From contig JAFSUU010000066.1 of assembly GCA_017445115.1 (NCBI GenBank), positions 1-53,211 on the forward strand: DNA of 53,211 bases, read 5' to 3'. This document shows, in pieces, positions 15,699-22,729 of this stretch (its first letter is position 1; each line of letters opens with the position of its first letter). The notes below the pieces were generated by a model that did no database searches, had not been told where the DNA came from, and saw nothing but the letters and a program-made list of their open reading frames with translations. The DNA comes from Clostridia bacterium (GTDB lineage: Bacteria; Bacillota_A; Clostridia; Oscillospirales; CAG-272). The position numbers and the translations under genes are program-made.

Positions 15699-16787
15699 TC
15701 ACCCCCTTAGCTTCCATATCAGGAACAGGATGCCGAAAACCGCGGCGGCGATTCCGAGTCCGAGTCCGAAAAGCCATCTCAAAAATGCTTTTCTGTCGGT
15801 CGGAAGGTTGCCGACGAATTTGCCGGTCTGACCGTTCATCGCGAACCTGTAATTCTGTCCGTTCCAGGTGGTGTTGAGTATCCAAACCGGGAAGAGCGCG
15901 TATTTCGCCTTGCCGTTGAAAAGGCGGATGTTGCTGTTCTCCGGGATGACTCCGGTGTAGCCGACGCAGGTCGACGCAAACGCGTTTTCCGTACTGCGTT
16001 TGACTCTTTCGTTTGCCCTGCCTACGCTCTGCTCCGCCGTAACGTCGTATTTATCGGCGATATAGCCTGCAAGATATGCCGTCTGGAAATCTACCGCCTG
16101 AGTGAGGTCGAACGGTTCGATCGACTCCATAAGGTCGTCCTCCATTTTGGACGATCCGTCGACCGGGACCGCGGCAAACGAGATGTTGCCGCCCCTTATC
16201 AGAGCGAAATACGAAGTCTCCGTATAGTTGTATCTCGAGTCGCTCCAGTGACGCACTCTCGTCGCCTTGTATCTGATGTTCGCGTCGGCGTCGGCGTCAA
16301 AGAGCCAGAAAGGAACGTAAAGTCCCTTGACCTCGTCGAGATGGTTTTCCGATTTGAAGACTTTCGGAAGAAGTCTCTTTCCGGTGAGATGTGCGGCAAG
16401 TCCTTCTTTAGCCGCTTTCTTGTCGAGTTTGAACGGAATAACAAGGTCGGGTTTGAGCTGACCTGTGAACTGCCCCATCAGGACGACGGGATTGCCGCAG
16501 TAAGGGCAGCTCGTCGCCGCGAGAGTCTCGTCTCCGACGATCTCGCCTCCGCATGAGCGGCAGACGTAAACTCTCATTCCGTCCGTTTCGCCGTATTGCC
16601 ATTCCGTGCCGGCGGTGTCCCAGTCCATCTGGTCCGGAGCGTCGTTTTTAAGTTCCTCGTCGTAATGACGCAGAGTTTCGACGTCGAACTCCGTATCGCA
16701 GTACGGACATTTCATTTTCTGCAGATTGCTGTCGAACGCTATCGCGCCTCCGCAGCACGGGCACTTATATTCAAGTTGTGATGCCAT
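15699..16787 (-). CDS. Zinc-ribbon (TFIIB-type) membrane-anchored protein (YdjG-like)
   Basis: A 362-residue protein with two N-terminal zinc ribbons, CPCCGG..CPYCD (about 9-34) and CRSCGG..CPYCG (about 75-100). A long alpha/beta middle contains KGLYVPFWLFDADAD, and a single C-terminal transmembrane helix spans about 339-358. This is the organisation of B. subtilis YdjG and related proteins, thought to tie SPFH scaffolds to the membrane. Some databases misname such proteins as replication restart helicases because of the zinc ribbons; nothing here supports a helicase. Ribosome site AGGAGGAAAA. Confidence 0.8.
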   Translation of the reverse strand: MASQLEYKCPCCGGAIAFDSNLQKMKCPYCDTEFDVETLRHYDEELKNDAPDQMDWDTAGTEWQYGETDGMRVYVCRSCGGEIVGDETLAATSCPYCGNPVVLMGQFTGQLKPDLVIPFKLDKKAAKEGLAAHLTGKRLLPKVFKSENHLDEVKGLYVPFWLFDADADANIRYKATRVRHWSDSRYNYTETSYFALIRGGNISFAAVPVDGSSKMEDDLMESIEPFDLTQAVDFQTAYLAGYIADKYDVTAEQSVGRANERVKRSTENAFASTCVGYTGVIPENSNIRLFNGKAKYALFPVWILNTTWNGQNYRFAMNGQTGKFVGNLPTDRKAFLRWLFGLGLGIAAAVFGILFLIWKLRG

Positions 16788-16822
16788 TTTTCCTCCTATT
16801 CGGTGGAGATAAAATTATCAAA

Positions 16823-16850
16823 CGGCGGCGCGCAGTATGGCGCGCCGCCG
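16823..16850 (-). terminator. Intercistronic hairpin between SPFH and zinc-ribbon genes
   Basis: A 10-bp G+C-only stem CGGCGGCGCG/CGCGCCGCCG with an 8-base loop, without a T-run on the minus strand. It could partly terminate, protect the upstream mRNA, and so raise SPFH levels over those of the membrane partners. Confidence 0.5.
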
Positions 16851-16861
16851 AAACGTGTTTA

Positions 16862-18193
16862 TTACTGAATATCGTTCTCGTCGAACTTGTCGCCGCACTC
16901 AGGGCAGAATCTCGGAGGGTTGTGAGGATCTTCCGGCTCCCATCCGCACTTGTCGCATCTGTAAAGCGGAGCGCCTTCGGGTTTCTTAGCGCCGCACTCG
17001 ATGCAGAATTTGCCCTTGTTCACTTTTCCGCACTTGGGGCAGGTCCAGCCGTCTTCCGGTTTCTTTGTGCCGCACTCGGTGCAGAATTTGCCCGTTGCCT
17101 GCTTGCCGCAAGAAGGACAGGTCCACGCGTCAGCGGGAGCTTTGGGAGCTGCGGGCGCTGCCTGCTGAGGAGCCGCCTGCTGTTGCTGCTGACCCATAGC
17201 GAAGAGATTTTGCGCGTTCATTCCGCCGGAATTCATAGCCATTCCCATGCCCATAAAGCCGGTCATAGCGCCGTTCGGATTCTTTGCCGCGTCCCTCATA
17301 GCGTCGGTCTGAGCGCCGACGATCTGAGCCGCCGCCATTGTAGGATCGCGGTTGATAGCCGCTCTCTGCGCCTGTTTGATCGCCGCCGCATCTTCCTCGG
17401 GAAGTGTGACGGGGTTCATCGCGACGGAGACGACTTTGAGTCCGCGGAGCTCTCCCCATTTCTGAGAGAGGACTTCGTTCATCGCTTCTTCTATCTCTGC
17501 ATTGTGGCTTGCTATCTGGTTAGGTCTGATCTCAAGATCGGAGAGACGCGCGAAAGCGGGAGCAAGCGCGCTGATGAATTCCGTCTTGAGCTGAGTGTCG
17601 AGTTCGGAACGGTTGTATTCGCGCTCCACGTTGCCGCATACGTTCGTGTAGAACAGTATCGGGTCAACTATTTTATATGAATACACACCGCTGCATCTGA
17701 CGGAAACGTCGATGTCGAGATTGATCTTCGAGTCGACCACGCGGAACGGGATCGGATTCGGCGTGCCGAATTTGTTGTCGATGAGTTCCTTGAGGTTGAA
17801 ATAGTAAACTCTCTGGTCCTTGCCCGTGTCGCCGCCGTATGTAAAACGTCTGCCGAGCGTTTTGAACGACTGCTTGATGCTCTCGCCGAGACTGCCTGCA
17901 AAGATCGAAGGCTCACTCGATGTGTCGTAAGTAAATTCGCCGGGTTCAGCGCAAACTTCAACGACCTTGCCCTGCTCGACGATGATCATGCACTGACCGT
18001 CGGCGATCGCGATGCCCGATCCGTTTGAAATGATGTTGTCGCTTCCCTTGGTGTTGGAGGAACGGTTTCCGATGCGTTTCTGTCCTTTTACCACCATTAC
18101 GTCCTTGTCAAGCGCTTCGCAGTAGAAAAATTCCTTCCACTGATCGGCAAGAGTTCCGCCGAGCGCTCCGAGTCCTGCTTTAATAAGTCCCAT
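16862..18193 (-). CDS. SPFH-domain protein with C-terminal zinc ribbons (YdjI-like)
   Basis: A 443-residue protein of the COG4260 SPFH (stomatin/prohibitin/flotillin/HflK) type. The SPFH domain covers about 30-290, including the typical GSGIAIADGQCMIIVEQGKVVE entry region and a charged helical segment (DLEIRPNQIASHNAEIEEAMNE). A Gly/Met-rich stretch and a Gln/Ala/Pro linker (about 335-355) follow, then three CxxC..CxxC zinc ribbons (about 359-374, 385-400, 413-433). In B. subtilis YdjI is recruited to the membrane by zinc-ribbon and TPM partners, and both kinds of gene follow here. First gene of the operon. Confidence 0.88.
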   Translation of the reverse strand: MGLIKAGLGALGGTLADQWKEFFYCEALDKDVMVVKGQKRIGNRSSNTKGSDNIISNGSGIAIADGQCMIIVEQGKVVEVCAEPGEFTYDTSSEPSIFAGSLGESIKQSFKTLGRRFTYGGDTGKDQRVYYFNLKELIDNKFGTPNPIPFRVVDSKINLDIDVSVRCSGVYSYKIVDPILFYTNVCGNVEREYNRSELDTQLKTEFISALAPAFARLSDLEIRPNQIASHNAEIEEAMNEVLSQKWGELRGLKVVSVAMNPVTLPEEDAAAIKQAQRAAINRDPTMAAAQIVGAQTDAMRDAAKNPNGAMTGFMGMGMAMNSGGMNAQNLFAMGQQQQQAAPQQAAPAAPKAPADAWTCPSCGKQATGKFCTECGTKKPEDGWTCPKCGKVNKGKFCIECGAKKPEGAPLYRCDKCGWEPEDPHNPPRFCPECGDKFDENDIQ

Positions 18194-18240
18194 TTTTATA
18201 CTCCTTTCGGTATTTAGAGATCATATTGATTTCATTACAC

Positions 18241-18255
18241 ACGGACACAGTCCGT
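18241..18255 (-). promoter_or_regulatory. Palindrome just downstream of the SPFH promoter
   Basis: ACGGAC-ACA-GTCCGT, a perfect 6-bp inverted repeat, sits about 5-20 bases after the predicted transcription start. It could be a repressor operator or a short leader hairpin. Confidence 0.45.
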
Positions 18256-18266
18256 CATTTTATATA

Positions 18267-18295
18267 ATTATATCATAGATATTTAATTTATTCAA
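18267..18295 (-). promoter_or_regulatory. Promoter of the SPFH operon
   Basis: On the minus strand, TTGAAT (18290-18295), 17 bases, TATAAT (18267-18272). Confidence 0.7.
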
Positions 18296-18302
18296 GATGA
18301 TT

Positions 18303-19061
18303 TTAACAATTTTCAAGAGCAAACTCCGCGATGCCCCGCCCGAGAAGCGCGTAGCCATCACCGTTGAGGTGCGCCTGGTCCGCATACATCGGATACGGCG
18401 CCTCGTAAGTCTTCGTCCCGTCGTAATCCGGACGGATCGCAACGGGAGAATTTGCGTATCTGCACCAGTTTTCGGGACCTATTCCCGAAAGATGATACGC
18501 GTCGTAAAAGAGAGCGCCGTACTTTTCGGCGACCTGTCTTACGACCTCCGACATCGTGCCGAGCGTCCTTCCGCTTCCCGCCGGAAACTCTTCAGTTCCG
18601 TCGGCGTTCACCCAGTCGTATTTCCCTACGCAATGAGGTGATACTATAATAACGCGGCAATTCCCGTTTTTCGCCGATCTCAGAAGATCAGATATTCGCG
18701 TCATTACCGCGTTGAACTTGCCGAACAGCGTATCGTCGCGCGGGTAAACGTCGTCCCGGATCCCGTATTCCATGTGTCTCTCGTTGTAGCCGCCGAAAAA
18801 GATCAGAAGATCTATCTCTGCGACGTCGCCGGCAGATAGCGGAGGAAGTTCGTGATTTGCCCCGGTGTAGGGATCGTACTTCATACCTCCGGAATCGGCG
18901 ACTCCGAGCCCGAATACCATATCTATAATACCGACGCCGCCTCTCGCGTGTGTTGCGACCTCGGCGCCGGTGACTCTTTCAAATTCTCTCTGCCATCTTC
19001 CGTCCGACGTGATGCTGTCACCGACGGCGAGGACTCTTTTGAATTTCAGATCTGATTCCAT
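18303..19061 (-). CDS. SGNH/GDSL family hydrolase
   Basis: A 252-residue protein with block I GDSITSD (14-20, nucleophile Ser16), the oxyanion GGYN and the C-terminal catalytic pair in YADQAHLNGDGY (Asp-x-x-His). These enzymes deacylate lipids or sugars; the target is unknown. There is no signal peptide, so it acts in the cytoplasm. ATG 19061 has a GGAG site; the longer open frame upstream runs into pgsA and has no support. A strong hairpin separates it from pgsA, so how it is transcribed is unclear. Confidence 0.85.
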   Translation of the reverse strand: MESDLKFKRVLAVGDSITSDGRWQREFERVTGAEVATHARGGVGIIDMVFGLGVADSGGMKYDPYTGANHELPPLSAGDVAEIDLLIFFGGYNERHMEYGIRDDVYPRDDTLFGKFNAVMTRISDLLRSAKNGNCRVIIVSPHCVGKYDWVNADGTEEFPAGSGRTLGTMSEVVRQVAEKYGALFYDAYHLSGIGPENWCRYANSPVAIRPDYDGTKTYEAPYPMYADQAHLNGDGYALLGRGIAEFALENC

Positions 19062-19081
19062 AATACTCTCCGTTAAAACGA

Positions 19082-19105
19082 CCGCGGCGGAAAATTCCGC
19101 CGCGG
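19082..19105 (-). terminator. Hairpin between pgsA and the SGNH hydrolase gene
   Basis: Perfect 11-bp stem CCGCGGCGGAA/TTCCGCCGCGG with a 2-base centre, immediately after the pgsA stop codon. On the minus strand only a weak T-stretch follows. Confidence 0.6.
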
Positions 19106-19111
19106 ATAAGA

Positions 19112-19684
19112 TCATTCTTTGTTTTTGTTTCCTTTGATTATTCTGATGTGACCCGCGGTATATCTGATAAAAGAATATACCATCGTAATGACGCACAGAG
19201 CGACCATGATCCAGGACAGAACGTCGGGGATAGTCGGCCACAGAAGGTGGAACACGCCGGTGAAATAAATGACGACCGTCGCGAGCTTGCCGTGCCACTT
19301 CGAGTCGAGAGCGTCGCGGTTGATGTTCATCATAACGAGTCCGATAATGCCGTTCACGATCTCTTTAACGACAAGAACGGAGACGACGATTATCATACGG
19401 GGGAACCTGACGCACAGACAGATGAGTACGGCGATCTGCGTCAGCTTGTCGGCTATCGGATCAAGTATCCTGCCGACGTTGCTGATCATCCCGAAGCGTC
19501 TTGCGATAAAGCCGTCGACAACGTCGGTGACGCCGGAGACGCCGAGCACGAACATCGCCCAGAAAAGCGCGTCTTCAAAGCTGTAAAGCCATACAAAGAC
19601 CGGGATCAGCGCGATCCTCACAAAAGAGAGAATGTTAGGTATTGTTATCACTTTGTACTTATATTTATTCTCTTCCACAAACAT
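19112..19684 (-). CDS. pgsA: CDP-diacylglycerol--glycerol-3-phosphate 3-phosphatidyltransferase
   Basis: A 190-residue integral membrane protein with the exact CDP-alcohol phosphotransferase motif: Asp54, Asp57-Gly58, Ala61-Arg62, Gly71, Asp75 and Asp79 in the spacing D-x2-DG-x2-AR-x8-G-x3-D-x3-D. About five or six hydrophobic segments are visible. It makes phosphatidylglycerol phosphate for anionic lipids. The assignment to PgsA over other CDP-alcohol transferases rests on length and overall similarity. Confidence 0.88.
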   Translation of the reverse strand: MFVEENKYKYKVITIPNILSFVRIALIPVFVWLYSFEDALFWAMFVLGVSGVTDVVDGFIARRFGMISNVGRILDPIADKLTQIAVLICLCVRFPRMIIVVSVLVVKEIVNGIIGLVMMNINRDALDSKWHGKLATVVIYFTGVFHLLWPTIPDVLSWIMVALCVITMVYSFIRYTAGHIRIIKGNKNKE

Positions 19685-19717
19685 TCCTCCGCCAATGAAT
19701 TCGTAAATAACGATATT

Positions 19718-19746
19718 AGTATAATACTATTTTTCTATTATGTCAA
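19718..19746 (-). promoter_or_regulatory. Promoter for pgsA
   Basis: On the minus strand, TTGACA (19741-19746), 17 bases, TATACT (19718-19723). Confidence 0.8.
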
Positions 19747-19800
19747 TGAATGAACGAAAAATTGTTGGTTAAAATGTCGATTATTGTCATTTATTTGAAT

Positions 19801-22119
19801 TTATCTGTCGCCGTACCTGCTGATGACCTCGTTCTGCGTCTCGGTACTGAGCTGAACGAACTCGATGCTGAAGCCGCCGATCCTGACGATCAGGTCGCGG
19901 TGACACTCGGGGCGAAGTTGCGCGTCCTTCATATCTTCAAGGCTTGCGGTGGTTATCTGAGCGAGCTGTCCGCCGTTCTTCAGAAAAGCGCGCATTGCCG
20001 CGGCGACGGCGCGTCGGTCGCTGTCCGTCGTCATGGTCCCCGCCGGAAGAAGCACGTTCAGCGTCGTACCGCCGACTCCCTTTTCAAGCGGAAGCTTGCA
20101 GACCGACGAGAGCATCGCGGTGACGCCGGAAATATCGTTGCCCTCGCGCGGTCCTATCGTATTTGAAAGCGGTTCGCCCGCGCGCCTTCCATCGGGCATC
20201 GCCCAGGTCCATTTGCCCATATCGATACCGCCCTCAAGTAATGAGCACGCTCCGGTAAAGACGTCTCCGCGGCGGCTTCTGTATTTGCCGACCTCGCTCC
20301 AGAAAAGATCGAGAACGCGGCGGCACCAGAAGTCGGCGCTGTCGTCGTCATTGCCGAATTTCGGCGCGTCACGGAGCAGTTTTTTCTCCGCCTCGTACCC
20401 TTCAAAATTCGCGTCTATCGCGGCGCGAAGAGTCTCCATCGTCATCTTCTTGTCCCGAAAAACGACCTTCTCTATCGCCGCGAAGCTGTCACCTACCGCG
20501 GCGGAACCCGCGGTCTCGACGACTCCGTAATTATAGATCGAGCCGCCGTCGTCAAGGTTAAGCCCGCGCTCCACGCACGCCTCGGTGAAAATAGATTTTA
20601 CGAGCTTCGCGCAGTTCGCGTTTCTGACGTCGACGCCGTAATTTGTGAGCTCCGCCCAGATCGGAACGAAGAATTTTATCTGTTTTTCGTACGCCTCCCA
20701 GAGCGCTTCGGCGGAATCATAATCGGTGAGATACCCGGTCGGCAAACCGATGCGCTGGCCTTTTCTGTTGCAGCCGTCGTTTATCGTGTATTCAAATATC
20801 TTGGCGAGGTTGACAGAGCCGTCCTCACATCCGAAATTCGACTTTCCGGGGATCTCTATCTCCTGGCAGCCGAGGATCGTATAATCCCTCGCGTCTTCGA
20901 TCGGCACGCCGTAGGAGACGAGCCCCGCGATCGCGTTGTCGTCAGAGGCGACCGTCGGATCCGACATACCCTCCGACCACATTTTAACGACGAGATCCAT
21001 CAGCTCTTTGGGTGACTCATCGTGAAATCTGACCGACACTCTCGGATGAGTCTTATGCGCGGCGCGGCAGATCTGAAGCATGAGATAGGTCAGTTCGTTC
21101 GTCGCGTCGGAGCCGTCGGGCTTCACCCCGGCGAGCGTGACGTTGTGTATCCCGTTCTCAAACATTTTAAACCAAAGCGCGGCGATATATTCTTCGGCGC
21201 GCAAACTTCCCTCTTCCGCGACGCATTTTTCGTAAAACGGTAAGAGATACTGATCCGCCCTTCCCACGCAGTCGCACCAGTCCCAAAGGCAGTAGAACCA
21301 CATGAGCTGCACCGCTTCGCCGAGCGTCGAGGGAGCTTTTTGCGACACCGCCTCGCAGTTCGCGGCAATCTCAAGATACTGTTCTCTGTCCTCGGGGTGC
21401 TCTTTTGCCATGCGGCGCGCCTCGTCGGCGTAAAGGAGCGCGTGGTCGCGAATTCCGTCGAGGATTATGAGCATGGCTCTGTAAAGGAGCTGCTTTTTTT
21501 CATCTCCCTCATAGACTTTCATATAACGATTAACCTTTTCTCTCGCGCCGCCGATGCCGAGCGAGAGAAGAAGCGGATAAGACGGGACGGTGTGCCCCTG
21601 ATAGCCGCCGACCCACATCAAGCCGCCGAGTTCCGTATCTTCCCCGAAGATCTCGTTCTGCCGCGGGATCAGTTTCCTTGAAAAATCGTCCTGCTGCATC
21701 GTCTGCTCTTCGGAGAGATAGAGCTTTTCAAATCTTTTGTATATCTCTTCGTAGCGATCGCGGTACGCCGCGCTCTCTTTTATCTCGTCGTTCCAAACCT
21801 GCCCGGCGATGCCCCAGCTGAAATGCTCGTTTGCCTCGCGCCTCGGACGCGCAACGCCGACTACGATATCGCCCGGATATATCACGGGCTTCGTCACGAG
21901 CCACGAGCGGACGATAGCGCTTGCAAGCTTTATGAGATACGGCTTGTCAGCCATCTCCTCAAAGACGTCGCAGAACGGCGTTTTTCCGTCGAGCTCGGTG
22001 TTCACCCACGTCTCCTCTTTGAGGCGGTTCGGCACCTCCCTCTCGGGTATCGCGTCGAATATCCGTCTCATACGGGCTGAAAACACGTATTTTTCGTTCA
22101 AGTCGCGCAAGTTTTTCAT
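19801..22119 (-). CDS. Glycyl radical enzyme of the pyruvate formate-lyase family, substrate unknown
   Basis: A 772-residue PFL-like protein. The active-site thiyl cysteine is Cys418 in GCQEIEIPG with Glu420 two residues on. The glycyl radical loop is RIGGFSIEF near the C-terminus (radical site probably Gly749). Both motifs differ from PFL, which has a Cys-Cys pair, and from the GCVEP of diol dehydratases and choline lyase, so it should be called an uncharacterised glycyl radical enzyme. It must be activated by a radical-SAM activase, and none is encoded nearby. Strictly anaerobic chemistry is implied. Ribosome site AAAGGAAAG; a weaker promoter lies at 22156-22184. Confidence 0.88.
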   Translation of the reverse strand: MKNLRDLNEKYVFSARMRRIFDAIPEREVPNRLKEETWVNTELDGKTPFCDVFEEMADKPYLIKLASAIVRSWLVTKPVIYPGDIVVGVARPRREANEHFSWGIAGQVWNDEIKESAAYRDRYEEIYKRFEKLYLSEEQTMQQDDFSRKLIPRQNEIFGEDTELGGLMWVGGYQGHTVPSYPLLLSLGIGGAREKVNRYMKVYEGDEKKQLLYRAMLIILDGIRDHALLYADEARRMAKEHPEDREQYLEIAANCEAVSQKAPSTLGEAVQLMWFYCLWDWCDCVGRADQYLLPFYEKCVAEEGSLRAEEYIAALWFKMFENGIHNVTLAGVKPDGSDATNELTYLMLQICRAAHKTHPRVSVRFHDESPKELMDLVVKMWSEGMSDPTVASDDNAIAGLVSYGVPIEDARDYTILGCQEIEIPGKSNFGCEDGSVNLAKIFEYTINDGCNRKGQRIGLPTGYLTDYDSAEALWEAYEKQIKFFVPIWAELTNYGVDVRNANCAKLVKSIFTEACVERGLNLDDGGSIYNYGVVETAGSAAVGDSFAAIEKVVFRDKKMTMETLRAAIDANFEGYEAEKKLLRDAPKFGNDDDSADFWCRRVLDLFWSEVGKYRSRRGDVFTGACSLLEGGIDMGKWTWAMPDGRRAGEPLSNTIGPREGNDISGVTAMLSSVCKLPLEKGVGGTTLNVLLPAGTMTTDSDRRAVAAAMRAFLKNGGQLAQITTASLEDMKDAQLRPECHRDLIVRIGGFSIEFVQLSTETQNEVISRYGDR

Positions 22120-22155
22120 AAAATAATACTTTCCTTTGAAATATACGGTGATATT

Positions 22156-22184
22156 ATTTTAGCATACTCGACGGATTTTTTCCA
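22156..22184 (-). promoter_or_regulatory. Possible promoter for the glycyl radical enzyme gene
   Basis: On the minus strand, TGGAAA (22179-22184), 17 bases, TAAAAT (22156-22161). The match is weaker than for other promoters in the window. Confidence 0.4.
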
Positions 22185-22260
22185 TACGGTTTTATTAATA
22201 TGTTTTGAAAAAGAATTGATGATATTGACATTCTAAAATGATCTGCGTGAACAGAACTAT

Positions 22261-22298
22261 GAGTATGACGAAAAAACATAATCAGTTTCGTCACACTC
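22261..22298. other. Long imperfect inverted repeat upstream of small-RNA block
   Basis: GAGTATGACGAAA (22261-22273) and TTTCGTCACACTC (22286-22298) pair at 12 of 13 positions around a 12-base A/T-rich loop. It ends exactly where the -35 box of the first small-RNA unit starts. There is no T-run on either strand. Confidence 0.5.
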
Positions 22299-22327
22299 TT
22301 GACAGATGACCAAAATCGTGATACAGT
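22299..22327 (+). promoter_or_regulatory. Promoter of candidate small RNA 1
   Basis: TTGACA (22299-22304), 17 bases, TACAGT (22322-22327). The predicted start falls at the base of the RNA's long closing stem. Confidence 0.6.
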
Positions 22328-22332
22328 TATTT

Positions 22333-22411
22333 CATCGAAGTTGTAGGCGTATTTTTCGCGGTTTTCCTCCAAAAGGGTTGAAAACTGTGCACGAGACAAC
22401 TTCGATTTTTA
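22333..22411 (+). ncRNA. Candidate small RNA 1 of a tandem trio
   Basis: About 78 bases closed by a perfect 11-bp stem ATCGAAGTTGT (22334-22344)/ACAACTTCGAT (22396-22406) and followed at once by TTTTT, as in an intrinsic terminator. Inside are a short GCG/CGC hairpin and an 8-bp CGGTTTTC/GAAAACTG hairpin (one G-T pair), giving a three-way junction. It is non-coding as far as I can see. I do not recognise an RNA family. Confidence 0.5.
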
Positions 22412-22414
22412 TTA

Positions 22415-22442
22415 TTGACAAAATCATATTTATGTGTATAAT
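22415..22442 (+). promoter_or_regulatory. Promoter of candidate small RNA 2
   Basis: TTGACA (22415-22420), 16 bases, TATAAT (22437-22442), beginning four bases after the T-run of unit 1. Confidence 0.65.
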
Positions 22443-22448
22443 ATGTTC

Positions 22449-22525
22449 AGTGTATCACTTTTGACCGTCTGCCGTTGATTTTCAACGGATAGTGACTTTT
22501 TGTCAATAGATACACTTTTTATTTT
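22449..22525 (+). ncRNA. Candidate small RNA 2 of a tandem trio
   Basis: A rod-like fold is predicted: closing stem AGTGTATC/GATACACT (22449-22456, 22509-22516), inner TGAC/GTCA, and a strong apical hairpin CCGTTGA-TTT-TCAACGG (22472-22488). TTTTTATTTT follows the closing stem. Non-coding; no recognised family. Confidence 0.5.
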
Positions 22526-22530
22526 GCATC

Positions 22531-22559
22531 TTGACAATCTACGAATGATAGCATATAAT
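22531..22559 (+). promoter_or_regulatory. Promoter of candidate small RNA 3
   Basis: Perfect TTGACA (22531-22536), 17 bases, TATAAT (22554-22559). It faces a convergent gene, so it cannot be the promoter of a nearby plus-strand protein gene. Confidence 0.8.
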
Positions 22560-22565
22560 ATTTGC

Positions 22566-22688
22566 AGAAGCATCGTTTCTATAATCTTTGGCGATTAGTG
22601 CCTCTGATTCACTGGATACGATGCTTTCATTAACGCAAGTTGTGCCGGCAGGCTTGTAAACCTGAGTTACCGCAGCTTGCATTTTTTG
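22566..22688 (+). ncRNA. Candidate small RNA 3 of a tandem trio, two-domain
   Basis: Domain 1 is a three-way junction closed by the 9-bp stem AAGCATCGT (22568-22576)/ACGATGCTT (22618-22626), with inner hairpins TAATC/GATTA and GTG/CAC. Domain 2 (22634-22680) is a long hairpin GCAAGTTG/CAGCTTGC with inner CGG/CCG and CAGG/CCUG pairs, ending in ATTTTTT: a terminator. With a perfect promoter and terminator this is the best supported of the three. Family unknown to me. Confidence 0.6.
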
Positions 22689-22692
22689 ATAC

Positions 22693-22722
22693 TAAAAAGC
22701 CGGATCGGTTTACGATCCGGCT
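22693..22722 (-). terminator. Terminator of the PHP gene
   Basis: Perfect 10-bp stem AGCCGGATCG/CGATCCGGCT (22698-22707, 22713-22722) with loop GTTTA. On the minus strand TTTTTAG follows. It abuts the terminator of small RNA 3, so the two transcripts converge. Confidence 0.85.
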
Positions 22723-22729
22723 GAGATTT

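Noticed and set aside
19062..19298. N-terminal extension of the SGNH hydrolase
   Set aside because: It reads through pgsA in another frame and crosses a terminator-like hairpin; ATG 19061 has a ribosome site and starts at the family's N-terminus.
22154..22399. 81-codon minus-strand frame upstream of the glycyl radical enzyme
   Set aside because: No ribosome site or protein-like composition, and it overlaps the promoter and first small-RNA unit, which explain the sequence better.
22299..22688. Retron or CRISPR-like element
   Set aside because: There is no reverse transcriptase or cas gene near, no direct repeats with spacers, and each unit has its own promoter.
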